Of a stretch of DNA of 64,000 bases, positions 10,490 to 23,700 are shown piece by piece. The notes beneath the pieces were generated by a model, which did no database searches, was not told the origin of the DNA, and saw only the letters and a program-made list of their open reading frames with translations. Positions within the stretch are counted from its first letter, which is position 1, and every line of letters begins with the position of its first letter. Position numbers and translations under genes: made by a program. This stretch comes from Petunia secreta (taxonomy: Eukaryota; Streptophyta; Magnoliopsida; Solanales; Solanaceae), in contig JARKIP010000065.1 of assembly GCA_029990175.1 (NCBI GenBank), forward strand, positions 2,670,501 to 2,734,500, written 5' to 3'.

Positions 10490-12647
10490 ACCAAATGACG
10501 TGTGTGAGCAGGGTGTGGAACAAGATAGCAATGGCACATCACATGTGAAGTTGAAGATGGGTTCTCTCAAGGAAAGGAAGAAAGCAAATGTTCGTCGTAA
10601 GAAGAGAAGACATAAAGGCTGGAAGTGAGCTAAAAGTGTCGTCGTGCCACGACGTTAACTAAGGCGGTTCTCGGGAGGCAACCCGAATTTGTACTTGTAT
10701 TATTTTAGTTATAGTGTCACGTAGTTTTGTTTTTCCTTGGATTGTGGGTTTATGTAATGTCGAGTTTAAGTGCGGGGTGTCCTCACCCCTGCCTACTATT
10801 GCTGACCTGTTGGGGGAAGTCTGAGTACCTCATACTATTTGGAAGCTTGGAGGATGCTAGCACCAAGGACTAGAGCCTTTAGGAAAGTTCCTTTACCTCT
10901 TGTACTTTATTTTTAGCACTGAGGACATTGCTTAGTTTTAAGTGTGGGGTGGGGAACTCTCCTTTATTTTTGAGGTTAGAGATGCATGTACCGTAGGATT
11001 TTCTTTTGTCACTTGACTTTATTTTTATTTGTTTCTTGCTTTAATATATGAAAAAATGAAAAAAAATTAGAAAACCAATGAAAAATTTCAAAAAAAATTT
11101 CCTTTAGTCTTTATTAGTGGTACATGTCATCCACCCCATGGTTTTTCTTATGGCCTCGGTTCTTTTCCACGGGTAGACCTTTGAACCGGGTAGTTTCTAT
11201 TTTTATTAGGATTAGAGTAGTTAGTTATAGGTGGCCCTAGACGAAAGGAATAGGTAGAATGCTAGGTCCTTTGACTTGTTTGATACCGGTGGAATTGAAC
11301 TTGTTGCTTGTGCTATTTGTGGTGTCTCTTGGTTTTAAATTATGATGCATGCCTAGAAAAAAAATGGAATGACCCCCTTGAGATGCTTGAGTCCACTCAC
11401 TTGACTTTGTTGTGAACCTTTGTGCATCAGTGCTTAATTTTCTACAAGTTGCACTTTATTTGCTTGATTGAGAGTTGTGATGGAGCCATTTTGTGTGGAC
11501 TGTGTACAATGTGTGTTGTGAGACATATTCTATTGTATTCCATGTTTGCATATTGGTGTCTAGAACTTGCCCCGTGTGTGTGCAAAGCGAAATCCTAGGT
11601 TTGCTCTAGTCGGGAAATGACACAGGCCTTCTTGGATAAGCCTTTGACCTTGATTTGCCTACCCTTATATACACCTTGGACTTGATTGTTGTGATCCCTT
11701 TGACCTTTTGTTGGCACCCACACCCCAAGCCTATCCACTTGTTCTAAATTGCTTTCTTTTGGCCCTTTACTCCTTAAGCACTTTAATTGATAATGTGATA
11801 TTATTGTGGAGTTTGTGGTTGAAATATTGGGAGGTTTTTGAGTGGAACCAATGAGGGAAATATTGATGAATTGTGTAGTAGTTGATTATGAGCATTGGCA
11901 AGGTTTGGAAAGAAGTGAATAGGAAAAAAAAGCTGAAAAAATTGGAAAAAGAAATAAAGAGAAAAGGAATGAATATCCATCCTTGCTAGGGTTGTGTTTA
12001 AAAGAAAAAAATTGCTACTTGTTGAAAAAGGTGTGTGAAATTTATTAGTTGGGTGAAATGGGTGGCTTTGATGAGACATGTGCTTAAATTGAATGTGATG
12101 TATTAAAGTGGTTAGGGAGGTAGTCACTATTACCCAAATGCATCCTACCAGCCCCTTAGCCTACATTACGACCCTTTAAAGTCCTAGTTAATCCCACTTG
12201 GAGTGAGCTTACATTAGTGGAGTCCTACACTACGGGCAAGCCTATGGTACATCATGTGTTACATGTGAGCTTTTCATGAGAGTGAGTGAATTCTTTCTAT
12301 GCTATTGTCCCCGTTATTCTTGATATTCATTGTTGTATGTGATATTTGGGGGACACTCTTGCTTCATTTTGGTGAGGGCACATGGTTTCTGGGAGGGTAG
12401 ATAGGTGTGACTTTGTGGGAGCATGGTTGCAATGAGTTGAGTTTATGCATTTGAGTTGTCTTAGGGTGTTGTTCTCATGTTTTGATGGTTGATAAATTAT
12501 TGGCATGTTTGATGGACCCATAGTAGTCATGTATGCATTTGTTCAATGGTCGGTATCAACCATAGTCATAGGCAGACCTGTTCTACCTAGGTTGGGAAGT
12601 TATTTGTAATTGCTCGAGGGCGAGCAAAGGTTCAAGTGTAGGGTGGT
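10490..12647 (+). other. Non-coding 3' region of A1 with conserved hairpins and PPT
   Basis: This 2.1-kb stretch sits where RT, RNase H and integrase would lie, and no such sequence can be read in any frame. It has a perfect hairpin CGTCGTG-C-CACGACG (10640-10654), then CGGGAGGCAACCCG (10672-10685), both shared with element F. Near its end are the hairpin TTGCTCG-AGGG-CGAGCAA (12610-12627) and the purine-rich tract GTGTAGGGTGG immediately before the 3' LTR. Confidence 0.8.
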
Positions 12648-13992
12648 GATGTTTGGCATTTTATGCCTATAATTCCTTAATATATCCTCACGTTTGAGTA
12701 CTTTATTCGCACGTTTTCTAGTTAATGAATGTGATTTTGCACTGATTTTGTGTCGTATGATTGTAGGTTGTTATGAAGTGAAATTGGAGCTTTAAAGAGC
12801 ATGATCGAGCAAGAAAAGATTGGATTTAGATTGAGGATTGGATCGAACATACGAAGGCACAACGCGACACGAGATGCAGACGAAGGAAGCAGGAAAATGG
12901 CCTGGCGCTATAGGTGGCGCGGGGAGCCCCCAAAAGCGCCCAGCCTTCTGGCGCGTTTTTCAGCGCGGGGCGTGGCTAAGGCACTTGGATTTCGACGGGT
13001 TCTGCTTGTGTGCACGCGTTCGGGGGCGCGGGGCGCCAGCTACAGCGCCTCTGGAGCGTTTTTGGACTTCCTATTTCGTCTAGGCTTAGGTGTAACTTAT
13101 TAGTAGGCCTTTGTAAATCCTATAAATACTCTTTTACTTAGTTTTTGATGAGAGTTCAGACCTTGGAGCAAATTGGAGAGCTCATAACATCTTGAACAAG
13201 GGTTTTTCTTCATTCCATTAATCTATTACATCATTGTTTCATTATTTCATCAAATCTTTGTGTTGTTATTATGATCATGCGTGGCTAAACACATCGTTCT
13301 AGGGTTAGAGTATTTCATGAAAGGTAATGTTTGAGATTGATTTCCATTAATTGAATCCCATAACGGATTGCTTATTCTTTCTTGATTTCACTTGTGTAAT
13401 TGTCAGGGCCCGATAATTATGCATTATCTATGGTTTTTAGATTGAACTCGAAAGAGGGAATTTATGAACGCCATAAGAAAGAGTAGGGCTAGATTATGAA
13501 CCCGGACATGAAGGAACCAATTTGTGAGTAGGATAGACATATACTTGCTCGCCTAGCTTAACTAATTACAGAGTTCGTTAATGCGCGCACGTGATTCAAC
13601 CCATAGACATATAGGGATTGGAGTAGCCTGCATAGACCGTGACGAATCGAAAGGTTTTCACGGGTACATTTAATCTGTTAGTTAGGAATCCGGGATCTGA
13701 GAAGTGGAATCAATTGGAAAACCCAACTGGATTGTTCGTAACTCTGACCCTGGACCGTCTCCTTAATATTGTTTACAACCAAGTTTTGCTCCATTGTTTG
13801 AATGCACTTCTACCATTTTAATTACTGTTCTTTAGTTAATAAAATCCTCACTATTGGAAAAAGATCCCTAAGTAGTTGTTAAAAAATTGTTTGTTAGGAG
13901 TCAAGTCTGAATAGTTCTCATGGGAACGATACTCTACTTATCACTTTATTACTTATCGACCATGTATACTTGCGCGTGCGTTGGGAGCAACA
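12648..13992 (+). repeat. 3' LTR of A1
   Basis: Begins TGATGTTTGGCATT and ends GGGAGCAACA. It is near-identical to 7011-8353, with a TATA box at 13121-13127. It is followed by the CAGGT target duplication at 13993-13997, where LINE sequence resumes. Confidence 0.93.
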
Positions 13993-13997
13993 CAGGT

Positions 13998-16900
13998 ACT
14001 CCCAAATCACAAACCATGGTTATTTTCGACTATATATGCAAACCCTAAGTTTAGTTCAAGACTAGTACTTTGGAAAAATTTAATGGAAATTTATGACATC
14101 TATAAAGGGCCCTGGTTTCTGGGAGGGTATTTTAATGAAATACTAGCTCAAACTGAAAAATGTGGTGGTCGTGTTTTAAATGCTACAAGGCAGTCGTACT
14201 TTGCCAACTGTTTAAATTATTGTAATTTACAAGACTTAGGTTTTAAGGGCCCTAAGTACACCTGGTCCAATCATAGGAGATTCTCTAGAGGTTTAATTTT
14301 AGAAAGACTTGATCGCTGTGTCTCAAATGATCTCTGGCTTCAATTATACCCTGACATTGCGATCACTCACTTACCCAAAACTTACTCTGATCATAATCCT
14401 ATTTTAATTTCCTTGCAGAAACCATACCCATTACATGTTCAGAAACCCTTTAGGCTTGAAAATTTTTGGTGTGCTCATCCAGATTTCCCAAAAAATGTTG
14501 ACCTAAGTTGGTCTCACAAAACCCTGGAAGATGCCATTCCTCACTTTACCTCCTCCTTAAAAAGTTAGAGTTCTAAGACTTTTGGTAATATCTTAAGAAA
14601 TAAAACTAGAATTCTAGCCAGACTAGGTGGTATTTAAAACTCAGTACACTACCATTCTAGTTATTTCCTCCAAAATCTAGAGCAACAACTTCTTCATGAC
14701 TACAAACATATTTTGTCACAAGAAAAAGACTATTGGAAAATGCGTTCCCGTATAAACTGGCTTAATGAAGGGGATACCAATACAAAATTTTACCATATTA
14801 CTGCCCTTAATAGACGTAGGACCAATAAAATTAATTTCTTTAAGGATGACAATGATCAATGGATTGATGATCATAACAAGTTATTAGATCATATCCTTCA
14901 CTACTTTATTAATGTCTTTACCACTGATCACCTGTTCACTGATTTAAAAAAATATCAGTGCCTCTACTCCAAGTTTCCATACCATAGACCTATCTTCACT
15001 TGATAGACCTCTAATAGATTTTGAAATAACTAAGGCTGTTTTTTCTTTTAAACCCTATAAAGCACCAGGGCCTGATGGACTACATCCATTCTTCTACCAG
15101 AAATACTGGCATCAAGTGGGTCCCTCTATAACTGCTTTCTGCTATGATGTCTTCACACAGTATTCCATTCCTCTTGATATAAACAAAACAATTTTGTGCT
15201 TAATTCCAAAGTTCCACAATGCTAACAATCTTAAAAACTTTAGGCCTATTGGCCTATGTAGTACTGTTTATAAGATTATTACCAAAATTATTGTCAATAG
15301 AATAAAACCTTTTCTAGATCAACTCATAAGCCCATGTCAAACAAGTTTCCTTAAAGGTAGACGTACAGCTGATAATGCCATAATTATCCAAGAAATTATG
15401 CAGCATATCAGAAAAACTAAAGGGTCAAGATCAAAGATGATCCTTAATATTGACCTGGAAAAGGCTTTTCGATAGGCTTGAGTGGTCCTTTGTTAAACGT
15501 ACATTAGAGTTTTTCAAATTCCCTCCAAATATTACTAAATTGATCATTTCCTGTTTATCGACAAGTTCAATTGCTATTATGGTGAATGGTACCCTAACTG
15601 AATACTTTTGCCCATCAAGAGGTATTAGACAAGATGATCCAATGTCCCCTTACATCTTTATCCTCTGTATGGAGCTATTATCCAATCTGATCAATCATTA
15701 TGTTGATTATGCGCTATGGGATCCAATTCAAATTAGTTCTCAAGGCCCCCCCCATTACTCACTTGTTTTATGCTAATGATCTTACCATAATGACTAAAGC
15801 TAATGCTAAGAGTGCAAATTCCATCCAGCAATGCCTTTCACTTTTTTGCACCCTCTCAGGCCAAAAAATTAACTCTCATAAAACAAGGCTAATTTTTTCG
15901 GGTAATTTCCCACTCGCAACCCAAGAATCCATAAACAGTATTCTTAACTATACTATCACTTCATCTTTTGGTAAATACCTAGGATTTCCCATTCTTAATA
16001 GAAACCCCAAAGCAGCTGATTACCAGTATATCCTTGACTCTATGATGCTTAAACTAGCCTCATGGAAGTCAAATTTTCTTACTTTAGCAGGACGTGTTAC
16101 CTTGGCTAATGTTACACTCAATGACATTCCTACTCATACTATGCAATATCATCTCCTTCCCAAAAAGACACTATCTTCCATAGATAGAATCCAAAGAAAT
16201 TTTATTTGGGGTTCTACTACCACCCAAAGAAAATTACACTATATAAACTGGGAAACTCTTACTCTCCCTAGGCAATATGGAGGGTTAGGATTAAGACAGG
16301 CTGGTCATAAAAATTTGGTTATGCTTACTGCTCTATCTTGGAGGATGCTTACTAACCCGTCTCAACCTTGGGTTACCACACTCTCACATAAATATTCACT
16401 ATCTGCACATCCATCTCCACATTCTTTTATTTGGAAAAATATCCAAAAAGGTATAAACATAGCAAGGAAAGCCTTAACATGGTCTGTGGGTAGTGGTGCC
16501 TCTATTAACTTTTGGCTTGATTCATGGATCCCCTCGCAGCCTCCTCTTAGAAATACCCTGTATGGACCCTTGCCCCTTAATGAATCCAAACTCACAGTCC
16601 ATCAGATGAGATGTTCATCTTTTTGGAACCTTGATTTGTTGTCCTTTGATCTACCTTCAAACATTATTAACGCAATCAATCTCTTATCCCCTACTACTGA
16701 GCAAATCAGCACTGACAAACCATTTTGGACTCTTACTTCCAATAGACTATTCAGTACTAAATCAGCTTACCAACTCATCCAGCAGTACCCAACAATGAAT
16801 ATTGAATTTAATTGGATATGGAAACTTACAACCCTTCCAAAAATCAAATTCCTCCTTTGGAAAATATTACACAATCGTTTGCCTACTAAGTTGTATTTAG

Positions 16901-17915
16901 CCCAATTAGGGTTGCCAATTAATCCATTATGCTCCCATTGTCAGCAACAAGAAACTATTGAGCATATTTTTCTGTCCTGTCCTCTATCATCTACTTTTTG
17001 GAATGCTTTAAACATTAATATACATAATCTTGCCTTCCAAGAGCATTGGTTAATTGGGCTTTACAAACAATTTTCACATCTTTCATTTAACTCTATGCAT
17101 GTTTTTTGGCATGAATTATTTTCCTTCGCAATTTGGCACCTATGGATCAACCGGAATTCAAATTTGCACAATAATATGCATTCCTTGCCATCCCTCTCTC
17201 AAGTCTTCATGAGAACCCAATAATTCAAGTTTTCAACTGGACACGGTCACAAAATTAACCCCAAAATAACAATCATTTTACCTGGCTGCCTCCACTAAAT
17301 GATCACTTAAAGCTCAATGTTGATGGAGCCTTTGATCAACTAAATGGTAAAGGTGGTATTGGTGGCATTTTCCGAAATCATAAGGGAGAATGGATTTTTG
17401 GTTTCTCAATGGAACTATCAGGCCCCTCCTCAATCTTTATTGAATTATCAGCTCTTTCGACTGGTTTACAACTAGCTGCAGCCCATAATTTCCAGCACCT
17501 AAAAAATGATACTGACTCCCTTGAAGTGCTACAACTTTTAGAGTTAAACAAAACACTATATGATGATATTCTTGTAAACTGCAGGTTCTTGCTCCGGAAG
17601 TTGGGGAGCCCGGTGGTTCGGCATAGCTTTAGAGAAGCTAATAGGGTTGCTCATATTTTGGCTAAACAAGCTCTCCATCTACAAGAAGGCCATCACGCAA
17701 TGCACTATATTTGGCCACCGGAGTTTGTTCTTGAAGCAGCCATTTCTGATCAAGATGCTACTATCTATTCTAGGTCTATCAGTCCTAATGTTTGTAATAT
17801 TTTGGCTACTTATGGTAACATCTGTGTTCTTAATAGTAGTGCTCTAGTTACTACATCTACTGGTGTCTCTACCAGCTCTGTACCTACTTCTGCTTCATGC
17901 GCAACTATTAATTAA
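13998..17915 (+). pseudogene. LINE ORF2, remainder: endonuclease C-terminus, reverse transcriptase, zf-RVT, RNase H
   Basis: Resumes in the endonuclease with YFNEIL (normally DFNE) and SDHNPI, the catalytic His motif. RT follows: YKAPGPDGLHPFFYQ, NFRPIGLC, LNIDLEKAF, GIRQDDPMSPYIF and the active site, which reads YAND instead of YADD. A one-base insertion near 15470 breaks KAFDRLEW. After RT come a zf-RVT domain (FLLWKILHNRLPTK, CSHCQQQETIEHIFLSCP) and an RNase H domain near 17307-17670 (LNVDGAF, ELSAL, NDTDS, REANRVAH, where the last Asp is His). Stops at 14566, 14636 and 17221 and frame changes near 15000, 15470 and 15770 make it non-functional. The enzyme would nick DNA and copy the LINE RNA. 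Confidence 0.88.
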
Positions 17916-17933
17916 TATATATCGTCTTATTAC

Positions 17934-17951
17934 AAAAAAAAAAAAAAAAAA
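17934..17951 (+). other. Poly(A) tail of the LINE
   Basis: Eighteen A residues directly precede the GAATACTTTTA target duplication, marking the 3' end of the retroposed copy. Confidence 0.9.
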
Positions 17952-17962
17952 GAATACTTTTA

Positions 17963-18831
17963 CTTTCGAAAAATGATCTTGAGTATTCAGTTGACCTTTT
18001 TTCAAATGGATTTTAAAATAATCAAGACTTTGAAGATGTATTTTCGCATAAATATGTTATTTCTTGATCATTCGTATGATTCGTTGCTTCTTTCGAATGC
18101 AAGAATTAATATAGATTGTATTAAGAAAATAAAATAGATATATGCCACACTATTTATGATGAGAATTTTCCACGAAGATAATGAGTTGAAACAAGATATT
18201 AGTTATAATAGATTATCAAAATCCTTTCGATAATATTCTCAACAAACTTTTATTTATAGAAGAACGATTACTAGAGTATTAGAACCAAGGAAAAACTTAC
18301 TAACAAGAAAGAAATAAGAGACTACGAAATTATTACACCATTAATAAAGTAAATGAAAAAGAGAGTAGAAGGCTATTAAGATTGAGTTGAATGTTGTCAT
18401 GTTTTTTAGCCCAAAACAGGTGCCTTTTAATTCATATTCCAAACTTGTCCTAAGCAGCCCAAAGGATGGGTATTTATAGCTTCTTTTTTTGTTATTTTTT
18501 TTTTGTTTTTGTGTGAAGAAGTCCAAGTGTACACTTAATTTCTTTTGCACTTTTGTTTCTTAACTTAGCAAGTAGTAGACAGTTAAGTATTTTTTGCTTC
18601 TAGATGGGTCTGTACTTAATCCTTTTCTACTTTTATCCATATGCTGTATTTTATAACACTAAGTGCCATATATCTTCACTGTAAAATTCGGCAAACTGGC
18701 TTTCAAGTTATTCCAAGTGGTACTTCCTTAATTTTTCTGTTACCTTAATTATTTTCTACAAAGAAAGTAAACAATAAGTACGATATTTGTAGATAATAAC
18801 TATCTTTAGGCAAGGTATTTTCTCCTTATCA
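17963..18831 (-). repeat. Probable 3' LTR of old Athila-type element A0 (left limit uncertain)
   Basis: On the minus strand the sequence starts TGATAAGGAG right after a purine-rich PPT, as an LTR should. A minus-strand TATA box (CTATAAATA) lies about 18471-18479. No second LTR was found for comparison, so the left end is not fixed; the LINE may have inserted within this LTR. No gene is seen. Assignment is inference from the PPT and from the A0 pol and env-like remnants further right on the same strand. Confidence 0.45.
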
Positions 18832-18875
18832 AATTTCCCCATACTTAAATTTTTATTCATCCTCAAGAAAATTAT
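18832..18875 (-). promoter_or_regulatory. Polypurine tract and pre-PPT motif of A0
   Basis: On the minus strand it reads CTTGAGGATGAATAAAAATT followed by TAAGTATGGGGAAATT next to TGATAAGG. This parallels the pre-PPT of element F (CTCGAGGACGAGCAAAAGTC then AAGTATGGAGAGG), with decay of the hairpin. Confidence 0.5.
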
Positions 18876-19300
18876 TGATTTCCTTCTTTGATGACTAAAG
18901 TTCAATTCATCGGTAAATATAGTATTTATTGAATTTGCAAAAAGTTTGTATCACTTGTTACTTTAAAAAATGTTCGAGAAGAAAATTTATTACTCCTTTC
19001 CTTATGCTTATCTTATGTCTAAAATTAACTTTTACATAAAGTATATTCATCGATCAACTTTGTTCATGATCATCATAAAAATAACATATATTAAATAACT
19101 ATAAGCTTGCCTAATTTGTATATCTCCACTAATATGAACAAACACTGATAATAGAATCTTATAGGACTTTTATTGTTTTGTAATGAAAGTTAAGATATGA
19201 GGAAAATATTTATAGTGACTACCAACTCCATTTTAGCGACTGAAAGAACATTGATAACCTCTCTTTTGAATTTTTGTATATTTCTTTTTTGTATAAGTAT

Positions 19301-19348
<48 letters not shown>

Positions 19349-19906
19349 AGAAACACTTAGTCGATGCCCATTGTGATATTTTGTGATTCAAGACTCAATA
19401 TGTCAATAAAACTCATGGTATGAACATGTTTATTTCAAGGAAAAACAGAGACACAGTTTTATAATGGTATGGCTCAAATGGGGATATTGCGGATTTCTTT
19501 TCTATAGTTACTGTAGCGTTTGGCTAAATAGGAATCATAGAAGGCCTACTTCATTTCCATATCAACGACGTTTAGGATTTCGCCTCAATAAAGAAAACTA
19601 GGCAAGTTCTAATGACTTTCAATACATTATCTAGATGATAAAATTTAACTTGTTGACGTTCGAATATTCGATATTTTAAAGTTGAATCTAGACAAAGTCA
19701 ATAAAGCAATAGACCAAGAGCAGAGAAATAATTCCAGAAAAGATTTAACGTAACAAATGATATTTCAATTTAAGTCTTATTCTAGTATGTGCCTACATTT
19801 TCCTTTGAAATCTCTCTTTAAGGAGTTGTCAATTTCTTTCACCCTCGGACAAGTACTTATGCTAATAATCATAAAGGGTAAAAATATAATCCACACACAT
19901 TAAGCT
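18876..19906. other. AT-rich spacer, probably non-coding 3' region of A0
   Basis: No open frame or family match is visible. It lies between the A0 PPT and the insertion point of chromovirus H. It includes a microsatellite at 19311-19344. Confidence 0.4.
19311..19344. repeat. (AT)17 microsatellite
   Basis: Uninterrupted alternating AT for 34 bases, preceded by a short TATGTGTGT stretch. Confidence 0.95.
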
Positions 19907-19911
19907 ATTTA

Positions 19912-22361
19912 TGTTACTACCCAACCTAGGGTCGTGACGGATGATCGACACTCATCGCTAAACCTACTAATAATCTTTGAATAATAGAGATGAGATGACA
20001 ACCTGATTATAAATACATACATATTTATTGAAAACATAAAGTTTGGAAAGATGACAAGGCTATCACACGCTGACATACATAACATACTGACTGAACCACA
20101 TAGGGACATATCTACAGGCCTCTAAGTGTGCTGAACTGAATATATAAAGGTCGGGAAAAGGCCTCGCCATATACAAACTAGCTGACTGTACTTATACCAA
20201 AAGATAAGCAACTCCGGGAGTAAGCAGAGTGACTCCAATAGCTTGTAGATGGTCTGCGCGACATGTAACGCCGCGCCCCAGAAAAGGGCGTGAGTACGAT
20301 ATGTACGAAGTATGTAAGGCATGTGCATATAGTATATCATAGCTGAATGAAACTGTAAGGCTGGAATATAAATATGTAAATATGAGCTGAAGTATAACAA
20401 TGTAGCTGGGAATCTGAAGAATGTACTAAACATGATCCGAATGTAAACTGAAGTCTAGCTGAATCTAAAACTGAAGACTGAGCTGAACTATACTGATAAA
20501 CAACTATAATATGACTAATAACTAGTAAGTAGAAACTGGAACTGATAGCTGTCAACTGATACTGACATTAAGAACTGGTGGCTGATAACTGAGAACTGAA
20601 AATTGGTACTGAGCTAAAACTGAACTTTTATCTGAACTGGTAGCTTTCTGCTGTTATGGGCTGTATCCCCCCAAATCAAGTAACTGAACATCTGAACTAG
20701 CCTCATGTATAGTCAGGCGGTGTAAACTGTGGCTATATACGTGTATTTAACAAACCTGGTAGGTGTTATGGGCTATGTCCATCCAGCCAATAATATCTAG
20801 TCTCTCTGGTCAGAGTGCGTGAATGACACCTGGTCACACTAGGTATTTCAACTCCCGCCTGAACCAAAGGGGTTGTGTTCCCCAGATGGGTAAAAGGCTT
20901 GGCTTTGTTTCACAGAAAAAGGACTGTATCACACGCGACCAGACTGTGTGTCCATCTCTTTAGGGGACTCCAAATCACACATAATATGATCACAATATGA
21001 GTATAAGCATGTATGAGGCATAACATATGTGGAAACAATAGATATGGACTCAAAGGAATGATAAGAAAACTCTAGATGGAATTATAACACAACCTAGAAC
21101 TCAGAATTTGTTCAACTCTTTGAATTTTTATAAAAAATTCGATAGAGTTTCCCCTAAAACTGGATGATCCGCCAAAATAGAACTAGCACCACAATATACA
21201 TGAGAATGGGTACTCGGATAAACTAATAACATACACAACTTAAATGGATAACAAAATGAGAGGACCAGACGACATAACAAATCCGCAAATTGAATGTCTG
21301 GACAGTACCACTGTCCTACATTACGACCTAATTTTCAGAGTGTAGATCAAAGTTATAGACTTCATAGTCTTCATAAAAGTTGTAGATATATGTCTCACGG
21401 TTCCAGAAAATCTTAAATCATCTCAATATCAATTTTTTACAAAGAAGTATGCTCAAACTACTAACAGCTATCCGAAGATAAAAATAATTTTCCAAGTTTT
21501 GAAACATTTCGTGCTGTTGTTGTGGACGTGGTTCTTAGCACCAAAATACGGTTACCTTTATGCCATACAAGTTCCCATAAGAACCATCAAGTTTAAAACT
21601 AAGACAAACTTCAAAAGATACAAAACAAATGCCTTGTCGAAAGAAAGGTTTAGCCTAACATACCTTTGATGTTTTTGCTTCTAAAACTTGTTTTTCTTGT
21701 ATTCCAAGCCTTCCAAAGCTTAAACAAGCTATAACACATCATTTAGGTACTTTTCGTAGCCATCAAGTAATTCAAAAACTCAAACCATAGACGAAATTGA
21801 ATGTAGCATAACGTTACCTTAATTGCGTAGAGCGTTTTGACGCAATCCGTCTTTAATTTCGAGTTAAGATTTGCTTCCTTCTTTCAAAATCATAAAAATG
21901 GGTTAAACACTAAAGAAGGCACTATTTTTATCATGAAGTTTCTTGAAAATGACGAGAAAGAGATGAATTTCTCTTTTATAATAAAAATATTTCACTTCTA
22001 ATCCTCTTTTGCGCTTATGTCCCTTCTTCTGGCCTGCTTTCAGACGCTCATATCTTTTTATCCAGACATTGTATGAACAAATAGTCAAAAGAGTTGAAAA
22101 CTACACTCCAAGACCATCAATTTGGTATGTGATATGTCCCCAAAAAATCTCATATAACATACATAATTAATTGCTCAAAAAGCCTCGTTACAAGGCAAAT
22201 TCTTAGTCGATTTTTCCACAACTTAAAGCCGATTTTTTCCAAAATTTATATTCAACATATAAACGTTATATATGGTCATATTATGAATTTAAACTCATTT
22301 AAATCATTTTTAACATTTCATTAAAATTCTTTACGTTGCTTTAGACATACAGGGTGTAACA
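19912..22361 (-). repeat. 3' LTR of chromovirus H
   Basis: In plus orientation it starts TGTTACTACCCAACC and ends GGGTGTAACA; 2450 bp. It aligns throughout with 26861-29207, for example at the shared TAGAGCGTTTTGACGCAATC. The internal PPT lies directly to its right at about 22362-22375. Confidence 0.92.
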
Positions 22362-22429
22362 ATCTCCCCTTAAGAACATTTGTCCTCGAATGTTAAATGA
22401 AGTATGTAGAAGCATTAAGCAAGGATCTG

Positions 22430-22678
22430 TTATACACCTGAAGTATTGAAGAGATGTGGATACTTGGCTCTCATATCTTCCTCAGCTTCCCAAGTCATTT
22501 CTTCTATGTTATTGCTTAGCCATAGCACCTTAACTTGAGGAATGTCGGTCGTCCTTAGTCGACGAATCTGCCAATCTAAATGTACAAATGACACCTCTTC
22601 ATAAGTCAACTGATCTGTGATCTGTACATCCTTTACTGGTACAACTCTGGAAGGATCTCTGATACATTTTTTGAGCAT
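22430..22678 (-). pseudogene. H integrase C-terminal chromodomain
   Basis: The minus strand reads DQLTYEEVSFVHLDWQIRRL, then VKVLWLSNNIEEMTWEAEED and MRAKYPHLF. This is the chromodomain pattern of Tekay-type chromoviruses (YEE..P..ILD, LR...I..VKVLW, EE.TWE.E..M). In the living element it follows the integrase and targets insertion to chromatin. The domain itself is open from end to end. The upstream link to integrase is broken. Confidence 0.85.
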
Positions 22679-22679
22679 G

Positions 22680-23660
22680 AAAACATGGAATATTGGACGG
22701 ACCTCCTGAAGGTCTGCTGGAAGGTCTAATTCATAGGCAGCACACCCAACTCGTCTGATAATCTAATATGGACCAATAAATTTAAGCTTGCCTTTCTTTC
22801 CGAATCTCATAATGCCTATCATAGGCGATACTCTCAGGAATACCCAATCGCCAATCTGAAATTCTAAGTCTCGACGTTGGTTATCTGCATAAGACTTCTG
22901 TCTGCTCTGCGCTGCTAATAATCTTTCCCTGATCAACTGCTTGTTGGATTAAATCTGGACCTATCAATTCAGACTCGCCAACCTCGAACCATCCTATAGG
23001 AGACCTGCATTTGCACCTATACAAAGCTTCATATGGTGTATCTGTATGCTAAAGTAATAGCTATTATTATACGCAAACTCTATCAACGGTAGATGTTCAC
23101 TCCAGCTGCCTTCAAAATCTATCACACAAGCTCTAAGCATATCTTCTAACGTCTGAATGGTCTGCTCAGCCTGTACGTCTGTCTGTGGATGAAATGTTGT
23201 ACTCAGATTCACCTGTGTCCCTAAACCTGTTTGGAATGATCGCCAGAAATTAGCTGTAAGCTGTGCGCCCCTGTCTGAAATGATAGATACTGGAATACCG
23301 TGTAGGCGCACTATCTCTTTGATATAAAGTCTAGCATAATCCTCCACTGTATATGTAGTTCTAACAGGCAAGAAATGAGCCGATTTAGTAAGCCTGTCAA
23401 CTATAACCTAGATAGAGTCATACCTGCTTCGCGTACGGGGCAAGCATGTAATGAAGTCCATATTCACTGCTTCCCATTTCCATGATGGAATATATATTTC
23501 CTGCAACAAGCCACTAGGTTTTTGATGTTTGATTTTAACTTGCTGGCAGCTAGGATACTGAGCCACAAGTTCTGCTATATCACGCTTCATTCCGTCCCAC
23601 CAGTAAATCTGTTTAAGATCGCGTTACATCTTAGTCGAACCTGGATGAACAGTGTATCTG
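22680..23660 (-). pseudogene. H integrase (zinc finger remnant and DDE core)
   Basis: The minus strand shows the end of the HHCC zinc finger (MKRDIAELVAQYPSCQQVK; the first Cys of the CxxC pair is Tyr). Then come WKWEAVNMDFITCLP (first catalytic Asp), IISDRGAQLTANFWRSFQ (second Asp), FHPQTD and QAEQTIQTLEDMLRA (Glu). The frame is broken near 23390 and again near 22990. Integrase inserts the element cDNA. It joins the RNase H remnant upstream and the chromodomain downstream. Confidence 0.85.
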
Positions 23661-23700
23661 GAATAATAAGCCTCTCTCATAGTCTGTCCACATAAATCTG

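Larger units (their letters stand above)
7011..13992 (+). mobile_element. A1: Athila-like Ty3/gypsy element with Gag-protease only (6982 bp)
   Basis: Two LTRs (7011-8353 and 12648-13992, 1343 and 1345 bp) start TG and end CA. They are flanked by CAGGT on both sides (7006-7010 and 13993-13997), a perfect 5-bp target duplication inside the LINE. A tRNA-Asp-type primer site follows the left LTR and a purine-rich tract precedes the right one. The only coding content is gag and protease; no RT, RNase H or integrase is found in the 2.1 kb after the protease. The DLGASINLMP protease motif and C-x2-C-x3-H-x4-C knuckle place it with Athila. It resembles the non-autonomous elements described as TR-GAG. 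Confidence 0.92.
3842..17951 (+). mobile_element. L1-type LINE, split by a nested LTR element (about 7.1 kb without the insert)
   Basis: The left flank 3831-3841 and the right flank 17952-17962 are both GAATACTTTTA, an 11-bp target duplication. The 3' end is an 18-A tail (17934-17951). In between are ORF1 (DUF4283-type plus CCHC knuckle), ORF2 endonuclease, reverse transcriptase, zf-RVT and a terminal RNase H domain: the order of plant L1 elements. The element is interrupted at 7010 by LTR element A1, and its sequence resumes at 13998. Many frameshifts and stops show it is dead. Transcription and reverse transcription by target-primed priming are family knowledge. Confidence 0.92.

Noticed and set aside
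20280..20600. CTGAA-rich stretches in H LTRs as a CRISPR-like or satellite array
   Set aside because: AACTGA words recur irregularly without fixed period or spacers; they are part of the LTR and repeated in the other LTR.
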